DNA from: Larimichthys crocea
Taxonomy: Eukaryota; Chordata; Actinopteri; Sciaenidae
NCBI RefSeq assembly: GCF_000972845.2
Contig: NC_040025.1
Span: forward strand, 16,494,126-16,558,125
Direction: 5' to 3'
DNA length: 64,000 bases
Below, one piece after another: positions 11,961 through 23,300 of the stretch (its first letter is position 1; every line of letters starts with the position of its first letter). Under the pieces are notes generated by a model, which saw only the letters and a list, made by a program, of their open reading frames with translations, made no database searches and was not told the DNA's origin. The position numbers and the translations under genes are program-made.

Positions 11961-12260
11961 GTGCAGTATGTTTCCCAGTCTTGGAAATAAGATATGGTCA
12001 CGTGGCTAATCGGCAACATCGCGTAAAAACAGGCACTTATCCAACGATTTATTGAACAGACCCTAACAGATGGCTGGATATAGGAAGCGTTGAGGGGGTG
12101 GGGGCATCTGTTGCTTGGGTGCTCACGCGTCACCGCTTGGCCAAGATGATGTCTCGTGCTGAAACAGCATTTATCCGCCTCGCTAACGGCCCTAATCACT
12201 CCTGGTCAGTGCACTGGCCATAAAGGCATGTGGACAGAGAGAAACACAAGTCATGTCCTT

Positions 12261-12295
12261 TGTGTGTGTGTGTGCGTGCGTGTGTGTGTGTGTGT
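12261..12295. repeat. (GT)n microsatellite
   Basis: Short GT run with two CG interruptions. Confidence 0.9.
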
Positions 12296-15200
12296 TGCTC
12301 CATGTGAACCACACATTGCATGTGTGTGTACAGCAAAAACTCTAGACTAATGTGAAGTGCCCCGGGCTCCCCAGGTACTTGCACCCCTACCCCCCAAACA
12401 CACTACTTTTCTGTCCCATGAGTGTAAGCATGGCCTCCACCACACCTGCAGCCAGCAATGGGGAATTGGATCCTGGCAGTTTCCCACAATCCCCATCGGT
12501 TTCCCAAATGACTGACTGACTAACGGAGAGGGAATTGTATCCTGCTCCCATTTAAGCAGTAACATAGATAGCCAGCCTTCTGGAAGAGGTCACGGTGGAC
12601 ACATCTGATCTGACTTCAGATGTGACAACTTTTGATGAGTTTGCATGATTTAAACCTTGGTACTCTATTACTATTTTATTTTGAGCTATGCGGTCCATTA
12701 ATGAGTTAAGTATGTTCCAAAGTGTTTATAGAAAAAAAAATTGAAGAAAATGTTGTGGGTATTTTGTTTTATTTAGTTTTTGTGGCTAAAATTGGCTAAA
12801 ATCCATTTAGGCATTAGTTCTCCAAAACATTTTTTGACCAAAAGAGTACCAGTCCTGCATTAGCTATTTAAGTGCTGTTGTTATTATCATTGGGGGTAAC
12901 CCCCTTCCTACAAAAAAACACTGCCACAAGTGAGTTGTCTCTCGCTCTTGTCCCCTGGGACTCAGAGTGGAATGGGAGGGATTCATGCGCTGTGCTGACA
13001 GATGGGTCCTTGTTCCTGTCTTTTTCTTCATCTCTATCTCCCTCTCCCCTCCTTCGCTAAAACACAGACACACTCACACACACCAAGACTGCACGAATAC
13101 AATAGGAATTAAAGCTCTACACACATGCTCCCTGGACTGCTCCTGAAAGCTGAGCCCCTTGTAGTTATCATAAAAGATGGAAGGAGCGTGGATTTGCGAG
13201 AGGGGCTGGCGTGATAAGTGGGTGGGGGTGATGTGGCACAGAAATTGTATTGTAGAAGTCAACCATTTGAATTTAAGCAAGTTTTATTTGTAGCACTTTT
13301 AAGAGTTCAGAAAGTTTCTTGAGTGAGAGTATCCTGACTGTTTTCAAGTAATTTCCACTTTATTACTATATTTTGTAGACCTGTGTTAAAAGGTCCCAAG
13401 GCTCAGAGCTCTCCATTTCATGATCACTGAGGCTGAATATGGCTACATAGCAGACTTCCTGAGGGAGAGACTGACAGGCCTACTGACTCTGCTGCACACA
13501 GGGGAACATCAAACACACACAGTCATGAATCATGGATTTTTAACTTCAGTTAAATCTCTTAGTGATAACAAATCCTTTAGCTGTTGGTTTATCGTTCATT
13601 ATGAAACATATTGAACGAAGATATTTTTAGATAAATCTAAATTTTGATTCATTTTAAATTTGAAACTATTTTCTTTATAGGAGTAAATCAAACTGTATTA
13701 ATGATGCATATACAACTGCAGAGTTTTCACTGTGCCACTTGCAGCCAACATACATTAAATCTTTGCACATGAACACACAACACACGAGAGCTGTAGATTC
13801 AAAATTCAAAGTGTGTGAATTAATGCTCCACTGTCTGTGGAGAAGTACCTTTATCTCCTTATGTAGAAATTTAATCTTATGTTTGACTTTACACCTGCAC
13901 ATATTTTTTTTGGCTGATGGTTTGCCATATCCATAAAACTATGATGTCAACAACTTAGAGTCTTCTTGTTCACAAAGTGAGTTTTGATAAGATCTAGCAG
14001 CATTTCATTCTGGCAATATGAGCAGATTGTTTGCAGCTTATTCCTTTTCCTTTAGGCTAATGGATTTGGAAGACATTCCGATCGGGCAGAAATGTAGCTA
14101 CAGAATGGGAATCAGGCCTGAGGGCAATTCTCACTAAGTGGGGAGAGAGCCATTAAACAAAGGTGCCCGTGGTTTCATATTCAGGATACTTTACAACCTC
14201 CGTCCCAGGACATCAACAGTGTTTTTGGGTGTGCTGTTAGAAGGGGAGGAAGAGGGGGAGGAGGATCCATCTGCCATGCTGCCGGTCCTCTGGGAGACGG
14301 GCATATCCCAGGGGTTTTTTGGAGAGAGAGGGGCTGAAAGGATTACACCCAACCACTAATCAACGACGGTAATCTGCGGGCCCCCATACAAAATCCACTC
14401 CGATCCAAACAACAATTTGGGACAGAAGATAAAACCTTGGTGTACAGGGACGTATAACTGATGTTGAACAACCTGACAAATCCAAGGACAAATACAGGTG
14501 ATTTTTAATTGGGAGAATCAACTGTGGAGGTGTGATTGGCAAAGAGCCATGGTCTCTCTGTGATCAGGTGCAAGTGTCCCACAAGTGGCCTAGTCTGATT
14601 CCCAGTGTGACCATTATGCAAATACAGCAACTAGACAAGCCTGCAACATAAATTAGTCTAACGGATAAAAGCACTTCTCTAATCAAATCAGATTGCAAAA
14701 GGTTTTTTCTTGTATTTTGTTGTATGCGACCCAAAATAACAAAAATATTGTTCACTTTTATTTCTGTAGACAGATATCAGAAATTGCTTTCATTTGTCTT
14801 TAGTCTTGAAGATAAATTTTAACATGCTGTCACAAGGTGAGCCCTGCAGAGTTTTCCCTGAGCCTTACAAAGACTTTGTCACAGCAGGAACCCTCACAAG
14901 GTGCAGCTGCTGAGCTGTTGTCCTGGCAGGTCTCTCCATCCGGTGAAAGAATAGCAGGGAATCAAGTTGCCACTAGTTTCATGGTCACTTGTCAGTATGG
15001 TTTTGATGTCTGGGTCCTGGGTGGGGTCTGGATCTGGTAGTGGTGGGTTTAAAGCTCCACAGGACTATAGAAGAAGCTGCCTAATGATGGTGCCAGTCCT
15101 CCGGGGCATAGGGAACTGGAGCATCCTGGCCTGCATCTCCTCTACCTCCTGCAGTATGCCCATTGGCTAGGCAGCCTCTAAGCTCCCTATCCCCACAGCC

Positions 15201-15848
15201 TCATTGTTTAGTGGGCCCGGCACTGTCAATATTAAGCCTGGCTAATGTGATCTAGAGGCAGCTGGAGCAGCCCCGATTATTACCATGACACAGCCAACTG
15301 AGGGGTGTAATATCATTAAAAATAAATCAGGTGGTTTGGAGATTTGCTGTAGCAGGGGGGACTTTGAATGGCATTAGGTGGGAGAACTGCCATAATTTCA
15401 TTAGTCAGTTGGGGCACCTCATGAGGATCTGTTGAAACATTTCCTTCAAGTTGGAGTAATTGAATTTGCTTTCACAACACTGTGCACAGAATGAAAGAAA
15501 GGGAAAATGATCACCGTAATTTTACCAATTAAATGTCTAATAATTTTGAAAATTAATTTCAGGCATGTTAAGAGCTATGCAGACACCTGGAAACCATAAT
15601 AAATCATAAGATATTATTTCAATTTCCTAATTACGACATATATTATAGATAGGCTAATCTATTTGAAAGCAGACATATAGGGGATATTACTGTTGTTATT
15701 AGCCTCTTGTGGTGGATTATTGTTGCAAATGATGAGAAAAACGTGAGGCAACGCTAATCTTCTTAAACTGAGCTGTCTGCTCGGCAGACTCATCAGCAAT
15801 CAGCTGCCAAGTGAATAGGCTGACAGAATCTATTAACATTTCAAACAT
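12296..15848. other. Intergenic DNA between neurod4 and myl6
   Basis: No gene is supported. Reading frames are short, overlap on opposite strands and lack homology that I recognise. The stretch may hold neurod4 control elements, but nothing specific can be defended. Confidence 0.5.
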
Positions 15849-15889
15849 CTAATCATAAAAAGCTTTTCTATATATCAAACCTTTGTTGT

Positions 15890-16140
15890 GTTTAATTTCA
15901 GGATTGTCGGACCGACTTTGTTGGGGGGTCTTTTTTTCCTCATTTTGCATGTTCGATCCGCTATTAAAGCGCCAGAAGTGCCGTTGGTCTCGCAGCAAGG
16001 GTCTTATGTCGCTATTGTTTTGAGGCTCGAGCCACATAAACGGTGATTTCAAGGCCCATTGAGCGCGCGATGGATTGTGGCCCAGAATCCGCTGACTAGT
16101 GGAGAGCATTGATTATTGGAGGAGCGGCTAGAGTGACGCC
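15890..16140. promoter_or_regulatory. Second CpG-rich block
   Basis: About 250 bases enriched in CpG relative to its surroundings. It includes ggtctcgcagc near 15985 and CCCATTGAGCGCGCGAT at 16055-16071, which matches the island at 11.86 kb in 16 of 17 positions. Possible conserved enhancer; no coding potential seen. Confidence 0.35.
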
Positions 16141-16210
16141 AGAAGTTGTAAATCTGTTTTCGATCCTGACAGTGACGTTAAATTCAACCAACAATCTTTA
16201 GATAGACAAG

Positions 16211-16248
16211 CATTTTAAATTCTAGTAAAAATAAATTTAAAACATCTC

Positions 16249-16294
<46 letters not shown>

Positions 16295-16357
16295 GGATGT
16301 TTTGCTGCATAGCCATTTCAAATTCTAGTATAAATTGTATTAAAATATCTCATAGAT
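16211..16357 (+). repeat. Repeat unit duplicated around a GATA array
   Basis: Two copies of a 44-base AT-rich unit (16211-16254 and 16314-16357, each ending catctcatagat or atatctcatagat) flank a (GATA)n run. The second copy with its leader ttttgctgca(t)agccatttc recurs at 30073-30131, so this is a dispersed family with an internal tetranucleotide array. Confidence 0.7.
16251..16298. repeat. (GATA)n microsatellite
   Basis: About 11 tandem GATA/AGAT units ending in a GGATG variant, lying between the two flanking repeat units. Confidence 0.95.
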
Positions 16358-16477
16358 TCTAACAACAGTTTAAGTTTATTGAGTTGAAGCCCAGAGTGCT
16401 ATGTGGTCGTGTGTCTTCATGTTGTGTAATGGTGACATCTAGTGGCTTGACCACGCACTGTACGATGTTTCTATAAA

Positions 16478-16690
16478 CAGTGGTGAGAGGAGTGTTCAGA
16501 TCCTTTACTTGAATAAAAGTAGCAATATCACACCGTGAAAAACTCCACTACAAAAAAAGTACAAAGTCCTTCCTTCAAAATCTTACTTAAATAAAATCTG
16601 TGAGTATTATCATCAAAAATTACTCATAGTATCAAAAGTTAAAGTACTCATTATGCATAAAAATATCTCTTGTCAGTGTTTTATAATTAT
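16478..16690 (+). repeat. hAT-like non-autonomous fish repeat
   Basis: Starts CAGTGGTGAGAGGAGTGTTC and continues with the 'agatcctttacttgaataaaagtagcaa' type of sequence. The family is very common in teleost genomes as a non-autonomous DNA transposon with hAT-style CAG ends. The right end is approximate. Confidence 0.55.
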
Positions 16691-16699
16691 AAGTGATGT

Positions 16700-17535
16700 T
16701 TTGGATTAATAATACTTCTCCATTGTGTTTCGTTTAACTATAACTTGTGCTTTAGATGATCATAGCTTTTGTGTTTTAAGTTTTAATCTACAGAGTAATT
16801 AATACAAAATAATACAAAAAAACAACAACAGCTGACTAAATACAGTGAAGGAAAAAGTGTAATCTACCTCTAAAATGCAGTGAAGTAGTATAAGACTAGT
16901 ATAAGAGATATACAAACAGATACAAATAAGTAAATTATGTTCCATTTGTGTAGATAAACTACATATGGGTACATATGGTTTGATTCATAAACAATATGCA
17001 CATGTTTAAATAGAGGAAAAGAAGAGGAGGAAGATTGTTTTGGTCCAAACAGATAATGCTGTGTGGGAAAACATATGTCAGAAATAAAAACTGCACAGAT
17101 GTACCTAGGTATGCACATTTAATATGACAGGCTACTTGCACTTGTGCAGTCACTCCTCAGTCAATATATTCTGTACGAATCACTTATCTTTAAACTTCAA
17201 ACAACATACCATATTTTAGTGTTTAAAGCTGGCTCTTATTGCAATGAACTGTTTCACACCTAATGTCCTAAAATCCTTTGTTTCTGAGGATGTAGCCTCA
17301 GTGTCAGCACCTCTGCAGGAAACAGGAAAGAGAGAGTATATCTGTGGAGCAGACACAAAGAGAAGGCGTCTGTATTTTAGAACAGCCTATTATTAGCTGC
17401 AAGGTGTGTGCGCAGATTTTTAATGAGACACAGTATTTATGATACCCCTTATAATACCTATTCACAAACATAAGTTATAGGCTGAAATCTGTGTACTGAG
17501 CTTGATACAGAAAAACCCTCCACAGTGCTGTTTCA
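16700..17535. other. Intergenic DNA, no feature
   Basis: AT-rich sequence before the upstream exon of myl6. Nothing beyond low-complexity sequence is seen. Confidence 0.5.
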
Positions 17536-17539
17536 CTCC

Positions 17540-17565
17540 CACACACACACACACACACACACACA
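17540..17565. repeat. (CA)n microsatellite
   Basis: Short CA run about 340 bases before the MYL6B-type start codon. Confidence 0.9.
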
Positions 17566-17903
17566 TTTTTGACCCAAATAAAATGTGCTTGGAGTCATAC
17601 AGAGGAGCCTGTTTTTTTCCATTTCTGTCTCCCTCTTTATTCTACAAGCTTTTATCTCCTCCTACGCTTTGCTTCACAGATTCACTCACATGCTTTTCCA
17701 TACATCCACCTCTGCCTTATCCACCTGCCAGTCCCTGAGCATCATCAGCATCACCAGCCTGCTTCTCTCCTCACCCCCACCCCTCCACAGGATACGCACA
17801 AGTGACACACTTTACCTCATAGCTTGATATCTTCTCTCAGCAGCCATAGCGGCATCTGGTGCTGAGACCTAACACTAAATTTTGATTGTCCAGGACATTA
17901 GGA

Positions 17904-18080
17904 ATGGCTCCTAAAAGAGAACCCTCCATTAAGAAATCTCCTTCACCAGTGACCCAGCCCAGACTTGGTCCCCCTTACCCCTGCCTCCCTGCGGCTCCTG
18001 CAGCTCCAAAACCGGCACCAGAGCAGAAACCTAGGATGCTGCGGCCATCTGATTCACCATTTGACCCCAGTACTTTAGAG
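17904..18080 (+). CDS. myl6: Upstream alternative first coding exon, long essential light chain (MYL6B-like N-terminus)
   Basis: ATG at 17904, then 59 codons ending exactly at GAG|gtgagt, phase 0. The product starts MAPKREPSIKK and is rich in Pro, Ala and Lys (AAPAAPKPAPEQKPR). This is the style of the actin-contacting extension of long essential light chains (MYL1 LC1, MYL4, MYL6B). It ends SDSPFDPSTLE. The next in-phase acceptor of the right kind is myl6 exon 2 at 20809, also phase 0. The join [22 protein letters not shown] aligns without a gap to the MYL4-type FDP...DQIEEFKEAF. No separate EF-hand exons lie between 18.08 and 20.39 kb, so the exon most likely feeds into the myl6 exons, giving a 209-residue protein; human MYL6B has 208. 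It could instead be an unused relic. Confidence 0.75.
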
Positions 18081-20250
18081 GTGAGTCGAGTAACTCCTTT
18101 TTATGACAAAGCTAATGTGGGGCATTTATAAGGAAATGAATTCTCTATTAATAAATATTATTTCACGTATACTTTTAGCAATCTTAAGCAATTAGCTGTC
18201 AGATCTCAGTTAATTCTTTAAAAACATGACATACTAAATATTTGCCAAGTAGCTCTCTGTGATTTTGATGCTAAAACGCTGTCAGCATCAACCGGTATTG
18301 CTACAGAATCTAATCTAAGCAAAGAAATGGGGCACTGAAAAGTGAAGCTTAGTTAGTGGCCCCCTTAGGGAGAAAGAGGCTGTTTCCTGCCACAGTATGT
18401 GCTATTTATTTCATCAGGAAGGTCCCACATATTAATAGTCATCTCCTTCTGACCTACTCACAGACCATGTGATTAAGAAGCAAAATAACAAAATCGAATT
18501 CAAAACTTAAGGAAATTGCTATTTTCCACTATAAATTAAAAAATTATGGAGCTTTTACTTGACCCATTTTTCAAAACCAAAATCTGACTGCACAACTTGT
18601 GAGATAAGTCACAGTTAGAACATGACCAACCTGAGGTACGTCTTATATCTCATATCTTGGCAGTGGCAAATCTTATACAAATCTCAACATGTAAGGAGCA
18701 TTATGACACAGTTTGTCCAGCTGAAAATCCTGTACTTCATTATTAACAACACTCTGCATCAACTATTTATGGAGAGTAGCATATCACAGCTGAGTAGATA
18801 GTGGTGCAGAATCAGTTTTTCAGCAGTAAAATACCCTGCCTCCACTACATATGTTTGACACAGCTCTCAGGTAATAGATTTGGAGGGATCTTTTCTTAAT
18901 ATGTATACTGCAGGATTAAAAAGAACAAACAGTGCTACTGGATTTCTAATAGTCCTATTTCTTCAACCCGCTGAATGACTGGAAAATAAGTAACTTTAAT
19001 CACTGTATTCAATTAGTAAATATAAAATATCAGTAAATATAGGAATAGGTACCTTGACCAATGAAAACATGTTAACATTACATAAGTCTAAACCATTACA
19101 GTGTTCTTAATATTGAAGAAACTCAATATCTCAGACTGTGCCCACATTAGACTTTGTACTAATGTGCTTTAGCTTTGCTGCCATCCTCATGTGCTTTAAG
19201 TGTCAACTGTTTGCCCTGCATGATTTTATAGAGCGAGACTGTCCTATTTATCCTGTGAAGATATGTGGGCCATGTTAAGACTCGTGTCTCTGCTCACAGT
19301 GGAACCACAGTGACTGAAGGCCAGAGCTCCTGCTGAGCAAAGACAGCACTTTTGCCAGGCTGAGATGTGGCATCAGCCCATGATTTCACAAGCCTAAAAT
19401 AATCCATCATTCCTGCATGGCCAGACACGTCCATCCTTAATGCAAAACCTCATTGCTATCATGCATTAATTTACCCAAGTGGGGCCAAGATCACCAAAGG
19501 AAAACACAAATAGTCTTTAAAACATCTTAAAAATCAAGTCAGGACAGTCTGTGAAGATTCTCAGTCATCCAGTTCATTTTACTCCAACAAGGGTTAAATT
19601 TGGGGCAACTGGACTTGGTTGTAGATCAACAAAGATTCTATCTTTTATCATTTTACCTTGGTCCATAACTAAAGAAGCATCTTGGATGAGAGGTGAAACA
19701 TTTTCACGGAATAGGATCTACAACCGAGACCATGTGCCCCAAATTTAACCCTTTTGGAAGGATACAATAGAATCCTTATGTTTAATACATTAAGATCCAC
19801 CTCCAAATATGTTTTAAGACAAAATACAGTGCATGTTTGGAATAATAATTTGTCAGGGAAAAAAAAAGGATTCAATCACTGTGTTAAATTGTAAATGCAA
19901 ACATTGTAATTTCCAAAGTGTAGCTACTTTGACACAAGATGCCTTACACGTCACTGAGTCCATTCTCTATGTGCATTGGAGCCTTTAAATGTCCCATCGA
20001 CACTAGCTGTGATACTACAAAACCATCCTTGTATGGTGACCACGAGAAGAGAGGCATCTGAAGGGCAGCTTTAAGTATTTAAACTCATTAATCATTAATG
20101 TAAGGTCAGGGTGATGAGAACAAGCTCTTAGATGCAGCTTTAGGTTATTTATTCTATGTACCTGTCACCCCCCGATCATAAACTGAATAGTTTTAGGGTT
20201 TTTTAGAGCATACAGTTCATGTAGTGTAAACACACATACCCTACATCTGT
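18081..20250. other. Intron of the long myl6 isoform
   Basis: No EF-hand-coding exon was found here, which argues against a separate complete myl6b gene. It contains a palindromic repeat at 19591-19751 and otherwise AT-rich sequence. Confidence 0.55.
19591..19751. repeat. Palindromic repeat, 37-bp inverted ends
   Basis: The arms at 19591-19627 and 19715-19751 match in 33 of 37 positions when one is reverse-complemented; the outer 17 and inner 11 positions are perfect. The 87-base centre contains cttggatgagaggtgaaac, a motif I have seen repeatedly in fish interspersed repeats. MITE-like, of unknown class. Confidence 0.65.
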
Positions 20251-20253
20251 ATA

Positions 20254-20392
20254 CCTATATATGGAGCGTAGCTGCCTGCCAGGATATCGTGCGTGCTGAC
20301 GTCATGACGCAGCACTAGGGTTTTCTCCTGTAAGAGCCGCCTCACATTCTTCGGCTTGTCGACGCCTCGGACACACCTCAGCCAACACAACC
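20254..20392 (+). promoter_or_regulatory. myl6 proximal promoter: CArG-like box and CRE
   Basis: A CArG-like element, cctatatatgg, is at 20254-20264 (one base longer than the CC(A/T)6GG consensus). A perfect cAMP-response element TGACGTCA is at 20297-20304, followed by a TGACGC half-site. A CpG-rich leader then runs to the ATG at 20393. SRF/CArG control is established for smooth-muscle contractile genes; its role here is inferred. Confidence 0.5.
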
Positions 20393-23300
20393 ATGGTGGG
20401 TTTTTTTGTTCCACTCCACTTAACTAGCATTGCCATGAATATTTGGAAATTATCTTCTTGTTTGAAGGGAATGTTTCTTTGGCTTTGTAACCATGTTTAA
20501 CGATGTTCACATTTGAATGTCAGATGTGGCTCCGCTGGGGCGCTAGCGGAAGTGCAACTTTTTTGATAAGCTAACGTTAGCCTACGCGGTAGATTAAAGT
20601 TAACACTCACACGGCAGGCTGGTTAATGTCGCTAAAGTGCCTGTGAGTACACCGATCATTACCGAGTGTGCTATAGCGACGAAGCGTCTTGTTTGGGTGA
20701 ATCTAACTAACCGATAAATATGTTCAAAAAAGCATTTGAAGTCAAGCCGAGCTAGCTTTGCGCTGCAAACGGAACCATTTTCATGTAGTGTAATTTCTCT
20801 TTGAACAGTCTGACATGTCGGAAGATCAAGTCCTTGGTGAGTTTTGCGTTTTGTGTCGTGCTGCTTTCCAGACCTGGCTTGTTTTTTTGTTTTTTGCATG
20901 CTTTCATTCTTGCTTTCTTCAGGTGACACTTTGCCCTGTATCTCCACTATCACCCTGCTCTCTGCCCGCCTGTCATAATAGAGTAAGACTACGTTTTCCT
21001 CCCTTCCTCTCTTATTTCCGTACCGTTTCACCACTTTCCACTTGCAACTTGCTTGTCCTTTTCCAGATTGAATTTAACCTGGATCAGATTCATGGTAAGT
21101 CAGTGAAAGAGGGGACTTTAAAAACTGATGGCTACCTTCGGGGTGATTAGGGTGTGAGCTGCATGTTGGTTTTATGGATAAAGCCGATCTGTTTTTTTTA
21201 AATGTGAATGAGAGTCGCTTTGCGCCCTTGTTTGGTCCGTCAACTTTTGCATATAACGTTATAATACTTACCAGCTTTATGTGTTGCAGTGTGTTGTTTT
21301 TTTGCATGTGATCAATCATGCATTAGTATTTTATAAAGTCAAACATAGACAAAGCTCATATCCGTCTTGTTCTGTCAGACAGTAGTTCATTCCTGGTTGT
21401 GTCAGTTTGCTCATAAACTTTGCCTGTTATCTTCCAAGAGGCTCATCTCCATGAGCGTGCCCTTTTTTGGTGCTAGATACAGCGGTGGATGTTTTTTTTT
21501 TTTTTTGTGTCCTAGGGCTGGTTTGTTTAATCACCGTTGACATAATAGGCTATAGCTGTTCTCACTCTCCTCCTACTTTCCTCCACTCCTCTAATACCAA
21601 ATATGGTGTTGGGAAAAGTACTCACACACCAGAAGGGAAGAGGCGCATTCCTCAGAACAGGAAAAACTCCACAACACTGCCCGAGCTTTTTTTGGGGAAT
21701 GGCCTGTCCCGTCCCATAACATTAGGAACGGACTGCTGCCCGGATGTTGTGTAATCCAACCCCTATGACTTGTTGATTGCTAGATCGGAGTTCTCTTTTT
21801 GTTTGGCTGTGGAGCCTAGTTAAAGAGTGTTGTAATGTTAGATCAAAGCTACATTAATCAAACCTGTGATCAATGACAAGATTGCGTCACTGCTGACAGT
21901 TAATAAAGCCACAGATAATTCCACTTAAACACCAACCAAAATACTCAATACATGGTAATGTAGAGGCTTTAGAAGACTTATTAGCTTACAGCCTCATTGA
22001 TTTTTAAACAGTACATCATTATCGTCATCACACAACACTTCTAAAATATTGATGTCAAAGTAAAGTTGACAAAGAGTACAGGTGTCAGATGACAGTTTTT
22101 TGAAAGAAAATTCAGGGTTGGCATGAACCTGAACAGTTTGGTTGTTTTGCAGGTTATTGACAGAATTTGTTAAATGATGCACTCTTTAAAGCCTAACATA
22201 GCTAAAACAAGTAGTTGTTTCATTGCATCTGTGTTGTTTAAGTGAAACTACAAAACATTTTGACTTGTGTTTTTTTTAACAATAACTTTTTGTTTTATTT
22301 TAACTTTAAGGATATATACACCCCTGGATGTAATCTTAAAAATGTAAAATAAAAGTGTTGAGTGTAGTAGATGTATCTATCCACTGTTTGTACTTTTGAG
22401 GACAGTTTGAAGCTTTCATCTGTAATGTGTTCAGTTTAGTTGTGCAGCATTTAGGGTGGTCTTTGCTATGTCTCATTTTCTTTGAGATAATAAACCTCTA
22501 TAAACATTTGGGCCAGAGCAACAGTTTGCTTTTAAATAGTTTACTTTTACCCTTATCTTCAGAGTCATATAAACATTTTTTCTAACCTATCCATATCTGA
22601 TTTGTAGTGGTGCTTTAATTAAGCTAGAACATATTTACTGCTACTTTCCCAGTTGTTGTTATTTCCCAGTAATTCAGATATCTTTTGATAAGCTTTGGAA
22701 ACGTATCCCACAAGTGTTTGCATGTTCACACTAAAACAAAGATGACTGTGCATGTAGTGTTGCATTGGTGAAGTCAATCTTGTTTTTGTTGGTCTGCGAT
22801 GTAAAGAGTCTAAGACTTGACAAGATGACTGATAATGACTAATACAAATGTAATGTATTTGTTGAATTGGGTGAAGTTGGAGGGCTGTTTCCAGCTGAAC
22901 AAAGAGAGTAAGCTGTTTGTTCGTGGTTACACCTCAATCTGACTGCAGATGGTAATGGCATAAAAATAGAAATAGTTTCAACTTTGAAGTTTTGAGCATT
23001 TGGACAAAGCTTGTCCACACAGTATGAGTTTGGGATTGCCCTCAAAGGTGTACAACAGATCTATTATCCCGGATAGACCGACTAGTTACCTCTCCCAGAG
23101 TGGCATTTCAAACCTATGCAGGTTTGTCAGTGTGGTGGTTTTAGCTTTAGGTCTACCAGCAGAAAACTAAATACCAGCTTAATCACTTCTCATGATCTGT
23201 GCTTTCTCTAGTCTGCCTGTTTTCCTCACAATCTGTCTGGCTTTTCTGTTTTCATCTCTTCCCAGTTTACGTCCTATCTCCATAATTCCTTCATACATGT

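Noticed and set aside
18081..20390. A complete separate myl6b gene
   Set aside because: No EF-hand exons were found between the MYL6B-like first exon and the myl6 promoter.
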